From: Candidatus Aerophobota bacterium
Lineage (GTDB): Bacteria; Aerophobota; Aerophobia; Aerophobales; JAGGVN01
NCBI GenBank assembly: GCA_021158005.1
Contig: JAGGVN010000058.1
Location: 1 to 39,404, forward strand
Reading direction: 5' to 3'
DNA: 39,404 nt
In this document: piece after piece, positions 33,760 through 39,404 of the stretch
Position numbering within the stretch: position 1 is the first letter of the stretch
Layout: each line of letters opens with the position of its first letter
Translations under genes and position numbers: made by a program
The notes under the pieces: model-generated
Seen by the model: only the letters and a program-made list of their open reading frames with translations
The model's database searches: none
Told to the model about the DNA's origin: nothing

Positions 33760-34029
33760 ATGCCACTGGGATTAGGTCCTGCAGGATGGTTTTTATACCC
33801 CGGGTTTAACCCTTATATAGGAAATCCATATTGGAGATATGGTTATCCCGGATACGGTTATCCCCTATATGGTTATCCCGGATACGGTTATCCCCTATAT
33901 GGATATCCCGGATACGGTTATCCAATGAGTAAAGAGCAAGAAAAAGCAATGTTAGAGCAGGAAGCAAAAGTTTTGGAAGATCAACTTACCCAAATTAGAA
34001 AAAGATTGGAAGAGCTTGGAGAAAAATAA
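33760..34029 (+). CDS. Small GY-repeat protein with C-terminal coiled coil (DUF5320-like)
   Basis: An 89-residue protein. It begins MPLGLGPAGWF, a variant of the GxGPxGxGP start seen in DUF5320 proteins. It then has an array of GYGYPLYGYP units (residues 28-54) and a charged helical tail EQEAKVLEDQLTQIRKRLEE at the C-terminus. The tail is similar to the tails of three other proteins in this island. The ATG at 33760 is eight bases after a GAGGAGG site; a GTG nine bases upstream is possible but overlaps that site. The middle is disordered or a flexible spacer, so the likely role is to hold a coil at a distance. Exact function unknown. Confidence 0.75.
   Translation: MPLGLGPAGWFLYPGFNPYIGNPYWRYGYPGYGYPLYGYPGYGYPLYGYPGYGYPMSKEQEKAMLEQEAKVLEDQLTQIRKRLEELGEK
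33841..33922 (+). repeat. Tandem 30-base repeat within a coding region
   Basis: Two identical 30-base units (33841-33870 and 33871-33900) and a third, partial unit with one changed base (33901-33922). Each unit encodes GYPGYGYPLY. The identity at DNA level points to recent slippage or duplication, so repeat number may vary between strains. Confidence 0.9.
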
Positions 34030-34069
34030 ATTTTATAAAGGATTAAAATTAATAAGGAGGTGATTATCT

Positions 34070-34330
34070 ATGCCAGCCGGAGATGGAACTGGACCCTTAG
34101 GGTTAGGACCGATGACAGGAAGAGCTGCTGGATATTGTGCAGGATTTCCTGTTCCTGGGTTTATGAACCCCTTAGGAGGAAGATTAGGCTTAGGCTTTGG
34201 ATGGGGTCGAGGTTTCTGGCCATACGCTTATTATGGTGCGAGAGGATTCTTCCCTCTACCCTATTACGGTTACAGGATGCCTTATGCTGGTTATGCTTAT
34301 CCTTATGGATATTTACCCAGAGTTTGGTAG
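34070..34330 (+). CDS. DUF5320-type glycine/tyrosine-rich small protein
   Basis: An 86-residue protein with the signature start MPAGDGTGPLGLGPMTGRAA followed by GYCAG, as in DUF5320 proteins of anaerobes. The rest is rich in Gly, Tyr and Pro (GLGFGWGRGF, YYGYRMPYAGYAYPYGY). Unlike its neighbours it has no C-terminal coil. It has one Cys. An AAGGAGGTGA site precedes the ATG. The family is generally found beside NifX-like and ferredoxin-ATPase genes, as here; its job is not known. A longer reading frame in another phase covers the same bases and is a shadow. Confidence 0.78.
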   Translation: MPAGDGTGPLGLGPMTGRAAGYCAGFPVPGFMNPLGGRLGLGFGWGRGFWPYAYYGARGFFPLPYYGYRMPYAGYAYPYGYLPRVW

Positions 34331-34374
34331 TAATAAATAGTTGGTTTAAATAATTATGCGAGGAGGTGAGTGGA

Positions 34375-34791
34375 ATGGGAGGATACGGTCATAGAAATAT
34401 GTACTATCTTACAGGATTACCGGGATGGATGAGATTTGGTTTTTCTCCAGGGTGGATAGGGAGAAGTCCTACAGGATTAGGTCCCGCGGCAAGTTATCTT
34501 ATGAGTGGCCAATGGCCAACTCCCCAAGCAGCGGCTTATTGGCAGGCTATGCAAGCAGGACAAGCATCTTATCCAGCTTTTGGGGGAGTCGGAGCTACAC
34601 CTTACAATTATCCACCAGCAGGAGGGGCTCCTTCTATGGGAATTTCTCCAGGAATGGCTCCATTTGGGCCCCAACCCGATCCCGAACAGGAGTTAAACTT
34701 CTTAAAAAATCAAGCAGATGCTTTGAAGAATCAAATTGAACAGATTAATGCCCGCATTAAAGAACTGGAAGAACAAAAAGGCTCAGGATAA
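34375..34791 (+). CDS. Gly/Ala/Pro-rich protein with C-terminal coiled coil
   Basis: A 138-residue protein. It starts MGGYGHRNMYYLTGLPGWMR, holds a TGLGPAASYL segment that recalls the DUF5320 start, and a long flexible part of Gly, Ala and Pro. It ends in a coiled coil, EQELNFLKNQADALKNQIEQ then INARIKELEEQK. The coil closely matches the end of the NifX-like protein encoded next (LQFLKNQAQVIAEQLEQINK). The GAGGAGG site sits eight bases before ATG 34375; the GTG at 34366 overlaps it. The product may dock to the NifX-like protein through the common tail. The function is unknown. Confidence 0.75.
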   Translation: MGGYGHRNMYYLTGLPGWMRFGFSPGWIGRSPTGLGPAASYLMSGQWPTPQAAAYWQAMQAGQASYPAFGGVGATPYNYPPAGGAPSMGISPGMAPFGPQPDPEQELNFLKNQADALKNQIEQINARIKELEEQKGSG

Positions 34792-34802
34792 TGAGTATAA
34801 CC

Positions 34803-34834
34803 AATAGGGGACAGGTAAAAACCTGTCCCCTATT
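34803..34834. terminator. Perfect 14-bp hairpin between the small-protein and NifX-like genes
   Basis: AATAGGGGACAGGT (34803-34816) and ACCTGTCCCCTATT (34821-34834) are exact inverted repeats around an AAAA loop. There is no T-run after the stem, so it could be a partial terminator, an mRNA stabiliser or an operator. GGGGACAGGT-type palindromes also occur as dispersed repeats in other genomes. It begins 12 bases after the stop of the preceding gene. Confidence 0.55.
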
Positions 34835-34913
34835 CAGAATAATTACGGGGTTGAAGGTTGCATAATAAAGTAAACTGAATTAAGATTACTAAATATAATC
34901 GTAGGGGGATTAT

Positions 34914-35495
34914 ATGAAAATAGCAATATCAGCTGCAGGACCAAATTTAGAGGATATGGTAGACCCAAGATTGGGACGCTGTCAATATTTAATTATTGTA
35001 AATCCAGAAACAATGGAGTTTGAGAGTATTCAAAATTCCAATACAGGAGTAATGCATGGAGCAGGTATTCAGACTGCTCAAATGATAGCCAATAAAGGCG
35101 CTACTGTAGTTCTTACCGGTAATTGTGGACCCAACGCTTTTCAAACTCTCTCAGCTGCAGGAATTCAGGTAATAACAGGGGTTAGTGGACAGGTAAAGGA
35201 AGCTGTGGAAAAATATAAAAAGGGAGAATTTCAACCCACCGCTCAAGCAAATGCCCCCTCTCATTTTGGAGGAGGAAGGGGTATGATGGGTGGTGGAATG
35301 GGTAGAGGTAGAGGAATAGGAATAAGTCAAGGAGGAAGATTTCAAACGACATCTTTTAGTGACGCAGAAACTTTAAGATCCTCTAATATGAGTAAAGAAG
35401 AAAAATTACAATTCTTGAAAAATCAAGCCCAGGTTATAGCAGAACAATTAGAACAAATTAATAAAAGAATTAAAGAGTTAGAAAAAGAAAAATAA
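34914..35495 (+). CDS. NifX/NifB-type iron-cofactor-binding protein with Gly-rich linker and coiled-coil tail
   Basis: A 193-residue protein. Residues 1-110 form the dinitrogenase iron-molybdenum cofactor domain: MKIAISAAGPNLEDMVDPRL, GRCQYLIIV, NSNTGVMHGAGIQTAQMIAN, VVLTGNCGPNAF and AGIQVI. Proteins of this kind carry Fe-S or metal clusters. A flexible linker with GGGRGMMGGGMGRGRG follows, then a C-terminal coil, LQFLKNQAQVIAEQLEQINK then RIKELEKEK. No nitrogenase genes are near, so a nitrogenase role is unlikely. A TATAAT-like box lies at 34894-34899 and a GTAGGGGG site precedes the ATG. The added tail is unusual for NifX-like proteins and matches neighbouring small proteins. Confidence 0.86.
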   Translation: MKIAISAAGPNLEDMVDPRLGRCQYLIIVNPETMEFESIQNSNTGVMHGAGIQTAQMIANKGATVVLTGNCGPNAFQTLSAAGIQVITGVSGQVKEAVEKYKKGEFQPTAQANAPSHFGGGRGMMGGGMGRGRGIGISQGGRFQTTSFSDAETLRSSNMSKEEKLQFLKNQAQVIAEQLEQINKRIKELEKEK

Positions 35496-35510
35496 TTAAA
35501 GGAGGAGAAA

Positions 35511-35699
35511 ATGCCCAGAGGAAATGGAACAGGCCCCTTTGGTGGAGGAAGAGGTAGAGGAGGCGGTAATCGGCCGGGTGCCGGTCCCGGCGGAAAATGT
35601 GTATGTCCAAATTGTGGAGCTACTGTCTCTCATCAAAGAGGGGTTCCGTGTTATCAGGTAAGTTGCCCTAAATGCGGAACTAAAATGGTAAGAGGGTAA
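35511..35699 (+). CDS. DUF5320-type small protein with a zinc-ribbon-like Cys cluster
   Basis: A 62-residue protein starting MPRGNGTGPFGGGRGRGGGN. The second half has two CxxC pairs, CVCPNCGATV and VSCPKCGTKM, which look like a zinc ribbon or rubredoxin-like knuckle able to bind zinc or iron. The glycine-rich start is that of the island's other small proteins. An AAAGGAGGAG site precedes the ATG. It ends four bases before the first ferredoxin-ATPase gene. I infer a metal-binding partner of the Fe-S machinery; the activity is unknown. Confidence 0.8.
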   Translation: MPRGNGTGPFGGGRGRGGGNRPGAGPGGKCVCPNCGATVSHQRGVPCYQVSCPKCGTKMVRG

Positions 35700-35703
35700 A
35701 GAA

Positions 35704-36540
35704 TTGATTATCTCAGTAGCCAGTGGTAAAGGAGGGACGGGGAAGACTACAGTAGCAGTCAGCTTAGCTTTATCCTTAGGTAATGATATTCAGTTCCTGG
35801 ATTGCGATGTAGAAGAACCAAATGCTCATATTTTCTTAAAGCCAAAGATTACTCGTATTCAATCTATCAATGTATTGATTCCTCAAGTAGACGAGGAGAA
35901 ATGCACCTATTGTGGGAAGTGTGCAGAGGTATGCTCCTATAACGCCATTGCTGTAATTAAAAAGAAAGTTTTGTTTTTTCCTGAACTTTGTCATCACTGT
36001 GGAGGATGTAGTCTTCTCTGTCCCCAGAAAGCTATTGAAGAAGTTCCTCGAGAAAAGGGGATAGTTGAAGAGGGAAGAGCTGGTTCTATTCATTTTCTTC
36101 ATGGAAGACTTACCGTTGGAGAAGCAGTATCTCCTCCTTTGATTAGAGCAGTTAAAAAATTTGCTCGTAAAGATAAGACTACTATAATTGATGCTCCCCC
36201 AGGAACATCCTGCCCTGTAATCGAAGCAGTCAAGGGAAGTGATTTTTGTGTTTTAGTTACCGAACCCACTCCTTTTGGTTTAAACGATTTAACTTTGGCT
36301 GTGGGAATGGTTAGAGAATTAAAGATACCTCTTGGAGTAGTAATTAATCGGGCAGATTTAGGAGATAAAAAAGTTGAGGAATACTGTTATAAAGAAAAAA
36401 TTCCTATTTTAATGGAAATTCCTATGGATAAAGAAATTGCTATAGCTTATTCTAATGGTGTTCCTTTAGTGGAAAGAAAACCCGGGTATAAAGAAAAATT
36501 TAAAAAGTTATACCAGAAAATTATTGAAGAAAGAGGATAA
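35704..36540 (+). CDS. ParA/MinD-like ATPase with inserted 2[4Fe-4S] ferredoxin domain (copy 1)
   Basis: A 278-residue P-loop ATPase. The deviant Walker A is [10 protein letters not shown] at residues 7-16, the switch region is DAPPGTSCPVIEA, and the C-terminal part is of the Mrp/MinD kind. Between the strands lies a bacterial-ferredoxin insert with two full cluster motifs: C67, C70, C73, C77 and C96, C99, C102, C106. Such proteins are frequent in anaerobes beside NifX-like genes; they are thought to pass electrons or clusters with ATP use. The start is TTG, four bases after the preceding stop, with an AGAGGG stretch nearby. It is clearly related to the following gene and probably pairs with its product. 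Confidence 0.9.
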   Translation: MIISVASGKGGTGKTTVAVSLALSLGNDIQFLDCDVEEPNAHIFLKPKITRIQSINVLIPQVDEEKCTYCGKCAEVCSYNAIAVIKKKVLFFPELCHHCGGCSLLCPQKAIEEVPREKGIVEEGRAGSIHFLHGRLTVGEAVSPPLIRAVKKFARKDKTTIIDAPPGTSCPVIEAVKGSDFCVLVTEPTPFGLNDLTLAVGMVRELKIPLGVVINRADLGDKKVEEYCYKEKIPILMEIPMDKEIAIAYSNGVPLVERKPGYKEKFKKLYQKIIEERG

Positions 36541-36579
36541 TGTTTTTAATTATTAGAAGTAGTTGAGAGGAAGTTTTTT

Positions 36580-37431
36580 ATGAAGCAAATTGTAATTATT
36601 AGTGGTAAAGGCGGGACAGGAAAGACAGTTATTACTGCAAGTTTTGCTGCTTTGGCTAAAAATAAAGTTATGGTAGATTGTGATGTAGATGCGGCAGATT
36701 TGTATCTTTTACTTCATCCAGAGATCAAAGAGACTTATGGATTTACAGGAAGAGTGGCAAAAATAGATGAAGATAAGTGTATTCAGTGTGGGAAGTGCCA
36801 GGAAGTTTGCCGATTTGAAGCCATAAATAACTTTATAGTTGACCCTATCTCTTGTGAAGGATGCGGGGTTTGCTCTTATATTTGTCCTCAAGAAGCAATT
36901 AAGATGAAACAACACCCTGCAGGAAATTGGTTTATCTCTGAAACTAAATACGGTCCATTAATTTTTGCAAAGTTGGGAATTGCTGAGGAAAATTCAGGAA
37001 AATTGGTGAGCCTGGTTAAACAAAAAGCAAAAGAGATTGCTCAAAATCAAAAAAGAAATTTTATTATCATAGATGGACCTCCAGGGATTGGTTGTCCGGT
37101 GATTGCCTCTTTATCAGGGGTAGATATTGCTTTAATTGTTACTGAGCCTACTCTTTCGGGTATTCACGATTTGGAACGTGTTGCTAAGGTTTCTTATCAC
37201 TTTGGTATTAAGACGAGGGTCTGTATAAATAAATATGATTTAAATCTTAAGATGTCGCAAAATATAAAAGATTTTTGTCAGACTCATAATATTGAGATAA
37301 TCGGCGAAGTCCCTTTTGACATAGTAGTTACTAAAGCTCTAACTATGGGTAAACCGGTAGTAGAATATTCTGATAATGAAGTTTCTTCCCGGATAAAGAA
37401 AATGTGGGAAAAGCTGGAAATTACTTTATAA
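36580..37431 (+). CDS. ParA/MinD-like ATPase with inserted 2[4Fe-4S] ferredoxin domain (copy 2)
   Basis: A 283-residue paralog of the preceding gene. Walker A is [16 protein letters not shown]. The ferredoxin insert has [18 protein letters not shown] and [18 protein letters not shown], so both [4Fe-4S] sites are complete. The switch segment reads [20 protein letters not shown] and the C-terminus [18 protein letters not shown]. Two such ATPases in tandem are usual in this gene neighbourhood and suggest a heterodimer. The ATG has an AGAGGAAG site. The start is 39 bases after the previous stop, so they are one operon. Confidence 0.91.
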   Translation: MKQIVIISGKGGTGKTVITASFAALAKNKVMVDCDVDAADLYLLLHPEIKETYGFTGRVAKIDEDKCIQCGKCQEVCRFEAINNFIVDPISCEGCGVCSYICPQEAIKMKQHPAGNWFISETKYGPLIFAKLGIAEENSGKLVSLVKQKAKEIAQNQKRNFIIIDGPPGIGCPVIASLSGVDIALIVTEPTLSGIHDLERVAKVSYHFGIKTRVCINKYDLNLKMSQNIKDFCQTHNIEIIGEVPFDIVVTKALTMGKPVVEYSDNEVSSRIKKMWEKLEITL

Positions 37432-37441
37432 GGAAAGAAAA

Positions 37442-38281
37442 ATGAAAAAGACAAATGATATATTTTCCAAACAAGAGGAACAAAGAAGAAAAATTAAAGA
37501 AAGAATGGAAAAAATTAAATACAAACTTCTCATTATAAGTGGAAAGGGAGGAGTAGGTAAGAGCACAGTGGCGGTTAATTTAGCTTATGGTTTACTCTTT
37601 CAGGGGGGAAAGGTGGGCATTTTAGATGTAGATATTCATGGACCGAGCATAGCTAAAATGCTCGGAATTGAAAATTGTCGATTATCCAGTTCCGATGATA
37701 ATATTATAGAGCCTATTAACATTACTCCTCATTTGAAAGTAATTACTATTGCTTCTTTACTTGAGAGCGTGGATACTCCGGTGATTTGGCGTGGCCCTTT
37801 AAAGATGAAATTAATCTCCCAATTTTTAGGGGACGTTAATTGGGGAGAGCTCGATTATTTAGTTATTGATTCTCCTCCGGGAACAGGGGATGAACCCCTG
37901 AGTGTGGCTCAACTTATTCCAGAATTAGATGGGGTAATAATTGTTACTACTCCTCAGGAAGTGGCTTTGCTTGATTCTCGGAAATCAGTTAATTTTGCTA
38001 AATCTTTAAAGGTTCCGGTGATAGGAATAATAGAAAATATGAGTGGACTTATCTGTCCTTACTGTGGGAAAAAAATTAATCTTTTTAAAAGTGGGGGAGG
38101 AGAAAAGGCAGCAAAAGATTTTAAAGTTCCCTTTCTTGGTAAGATTCCTATTGAGCCCGATATAGTAGAATCTACAGATAAAGGTAGACCTTTTATCCAG
38201 ACTTATGCAAAAACAAGGACAGCAAATTTGATGGAAGAAACTATAACAAAAATTAGGGGAATAGTAGAGAATAAAAAATAG
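37442..38281 (+). CDS. mrp: Mrp/NBP35-family Fe-S cluster carrier ATPase
   Basis: A 279-residue P-loop ATPase of the Mrp/ApbC type. Walker A reads [51 protein letters not shown] and [20 protein letters not shown] are hallmark segments. Near the C-terminus ICPYCGKK supplies the CxxC that binds a bridging [4Fe-4S] cluster in the dimer. Mrp proteins assemble clusters and hand them to apoproteins. It lacks the N-terminal DUF59 domain of longer Mrp proteins. It follows the second ferredoxin-ATPase by ten bases and shares its operon. It is cytoplasmic. Confidence 0.93.
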   Translation: MKKTNDIFSKQEEQRRKIKERMEKIKYKLLIISGKGGVGKSTVAVNLAYGLLFQGGKVGILDVDIHGPSIAKMLGIENCRLSSSDDNIIEPINITPHLKVITIASLLESVDTPVIWRGPLKMKLISQFLGDVNWGELDYLVIDSPPGTGDEPLSVAQLIPELDGVIIVTTPQEVALLDSRKSVNFAKSLKVPVIGIIENMSGLICPYCGKKINLFKSGGGEKAAKDFKVPFLGKIPIEPDIVESTDKGRPFIQTYAKTRTANLMEETITKIRGIVENKK

Positions 38282-38303
38282 CAAAAATAGAGGAGGAAAT
38301 TAA

Positions 38304-38843
38304 ATGTTTGATTTAAGAGTGCGCAAATTCGGCGACCCTATTCTCAGAGAAAAAGCAAAATGGGTAGAGAAGATAACTTCTGAGGAAAGAGATTTATTAT
38401 TTTGTATGGCGAGGATAATGGCGGAAAATGAAGGAGTGGGTTTAGCGGCTCCCCAATTAGGCATAAATAAGAGGATTATTATTGCTGATACCGGGAAGAG
38501 CCTATTAAAGTTAATTAATCCTCAAATTTTAGAGAGAGAGGGAGAAGATCTTCTTTCTGAAGGGTGCTTAAGTCTTCCTGAAGTTTTTGTTCCCGTGAAT
38601 AGAGCAAGCAAGATTAAAATAGAGGGATTAAATGAGAACAAAAAAATAATAAACCTTACCATTGAAGGCTTCCTTGCCCGTATTATCCAGCATGAGATTG
38701 ATCACCTTAATGGAGTTCTTATTATTGACTATGCTTCTCCAGAAAGGAAGGAGAAAATTAAAAATAACTTAGAAAAAATAGCTAATCATACCAGAATGAT
38801 TCTTAAGGTAAAGGAGAAAAGGAAATATCAAAGGAAAATATAA
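38304..38843 (+). CDS. def: Peptide deformylase
   Basis: A 179-residue peptide deformylase, which removes the formyl group from new proteins. All three motifs are present: GVGLAAPQLG, EGCLSLPE and QHEIDHLNGVL, giving the Cys-His-His metal site and the catalytic Glu. These enzymes work best with Fe2+. An AGAGGAGG site precedes the ATG. Its usual partner gene fmt is absent; instead it lies inside an iron/Fe-S operon and overlaps the next ferredoxin gene by one base (TAATG). It has a basic C-terminal extension (KVKEKRKYQRKI). It appears fully functional. Confidence 0.95.
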   Translation: MFDLRVRKFGDPILREKAKWVEKITSEERDLLFCMARIMAENEGVGLAAPQLGINKRIIIADTGKSLLKLINPQILEREGEDLLSEGCLSLPEVFVPVNRASKIKIEGLNENKKIINLTIEGFLARIIQHEIDHLNGVLIIDYASPERKEKIKNNLEKIANHTRMILKVKEKRKYQRKI

Positions 38844-39130
38844 TGCTTAAAGTAAGAGAAGAATTGTGTATAGGCTGTGGTTTATGCGCCCGATCTTGCC
38901 CCACAGGAGCAATAAATATTATTTACGGTAAGGCACACATTGATGAAAAGAAATGTATTCGGTGCTACCAATGTAAGAGAATTTGTCCCCGAGGAGCAAT
39001 TGTTGAGATAACTGAACCTGCAGTTCCTGTTTCTTTAAAAACTCTTAAGAACGATGTTCAGAATCTTGAAAAGCAAATAGAGGAAATTTTATATAAGATT
39101 GAAGAGCTTAAAAGAGGAGCTCACAGGTAA
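38843..39130 (+). CDS. 2[4Fe-4S] ferredoxin with C-terminal coiled coil
   Basis: A 95-residue protein. Residues 1-55 form a ferredoxin with LCIGCGLCARSCPTGAINII and KCIRCYQCKRICPRGAIVEI, two complete four-Cys cluster sites. After a short Pro-containing linker the chain ends in a helix, LKTLKNDVQNLEKQIEEILY then KIEELKRGAHR, that resembles the tails of three small proteins upstream in the island. The gene starts at ATG overlapping the def stop by one base. I infer that it is an electron carrier for the ferredoxin-ATPases, perhaps bound to the NifX-like and small proteins through the tail. Confidence 0.9.
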   Translation: MLKVREELCIGCGLCARSCPTGAINIIYGKAHIDEKKCIRCYQCKRICPRGAIVEITEPAVPVSLKTLKNDVQNLEKQIEEILYKIEELKRGAHR

Positions 39131-39235
39131 AAGTAAGGAAATTGTCATAGATTTCTTTTTCCAGGGAACATCAGGAAATAAGTAATAGAAAGAGAGATAT
39201 TTTAATGATAATGACCAATCCAAGAGGAGGGTAGG

Positions 39236-39404
39236 ATGCAAATTAAAGTAATCTGTGATAATAGAATCTACAATGACAAGCTGGATATTTGTTGGGGATT
39301 ATCTTGTTTAATAGATGAAGTTCTTCTTTTTGATACCGGAGAAAGTGAAAAAGTTTTGCTTGGAAATATGCAAAAATTAAACGTCTCTGTGGAGAATATC
39401 TCTA
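39236..39404 (+). CDS. Metallo-beta-lactamase-fold protein, N-terminus (runs off the window)
   Basis: Only the first 56 codons are present. The frame opens MQIKVICDNRIYNDKLDICW and continues GLSCLIDEVLLFDTGESEKV. This is the start of MBL-fold hydrolases of the group that includes the ribofuranosylaminobenzene phosphate synthase-like proteins; the FDTG strand precedes the usual HxHxDH motif, which would lie past the edge. An AGAGGAGGG site precedes the ATG. MBL-fold genes of this kind are commonly near NifX/Mrp-type clusters. The 105 bases before it hold only a weak AT-rich hairpin (AAGGAAAT with ATTTCTTT). Confidence 0.72.
   Translation, partial: MQIKVICDNRIYNDKLDICWGLSCLIDEVLLFDTGESEKVLLGNMQKLNVSVENIS

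Noticed and set aside
33841-33922. Regular repeats that could be read as a CRISPR array
   Set aside because: The units are directly adjacent without spacers and lie in frame inside a gene, so they are a protein repeat.
34060-34739. Longer alternative reading frames over the small-protein genes, on both strands
   Set aside because: They lack ribosome sites and composition like known proteins, while the in-frame small genes have AAGGAGG-type sites and family signatures.
34914-37431. Nitrogen-fixation genes
   Set aside because: NifX-like and ferredoxin-ATPase genes alone do not show nitrogenase; no nifHDK or nifB is present in the window.

Overview
The window is low-GC, gene-dense bacterial DNA with short spacers. 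Promoters are of the TTGACA/TATAAT type and ribosome-binding sites are strong AAGGAGG-like sites. A periplasmic alpha-2-macroglobulin gene coupled to a penicillin-binding protein 1C gene points to a cell with an outer membrane. The Fe-S rich ATPase and ferredoxin island, the DUF5320-type glycine-rich proteins and the sugar oxidoreductases suggest an anaerobic, carbohydrate-using bacterium, perhaps of an uncultivated candidate phylum. The sequence does not let me name the lineage.

Layout. From 0 to 3.1 kb lie a GH36-type glycosidase and a sugar-phosphate-isomerase-like TIM barrel. From 3.1 to 10.1 kb lie a DMT-family permease, a decayed transposase, a DUF4143 AAA ATPase, an MFS permease and a sulfatase-fold enzyme, with two larger non-coding stretches (4.2-4.7 and 9.65-10.17 kb) that hold inverted repeats. 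From 10.1 to 11.6 kb lie a cupin, a polysaccharide deacetylase and the remnant of a coupled Gfo/Idh oxidoreductase. From 11.6 to 20.9 kb are mostly housekeeping genes: Era, an HD protein-asparaginase-glutamine synthetase operon and a SpoIID-like protein. The same stretch holds two MFS permeases, a zinc-cluster protein and an AbrB antitoxin beside a broken RelE toxin. From 21.1 to 28.7 kb lies the A2M-PbpC pair. From 28.8 to 32.9 kb lies a sugar/inositol-like operon on the minus strand: Gfo/Idh, a UroD-family protein, IolB and a second Gfo/Idh.

From 33.0 to 39.4 kb, all on the plus strand, is the most unusual part. A Fur-family regulator with a near-perfect Fur box over its own promoter is followed by a run of very small aromatic- and glycine-rich proteins and a NifX-like iron-cofactor-binding protein. 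Next come two ParA-like ATPases with inserted 2[4Fe-4S] ferredoxin domains, an Mrp/NBP35 Fe-S carrier, peptide deformylase, a ferredoxin and the start of a metallo-beta-lactamase-fold protein. Four of these proteins end in clearly similar short coiled coils, which suggests that they assemble with one another. I infer an iron-regulated metal-cluster handling system. Parts of this gene set are familiar from anaerobes, but the set of small proteins and the shared tail look undescribed.

Several decayed genes lie between intact operons: the transposase, the Gfo/Idh remnant and the RelE toxin. One well-conserved gene (UroD family) has no standard start codon for its conserved N-terminus and may use AUU.
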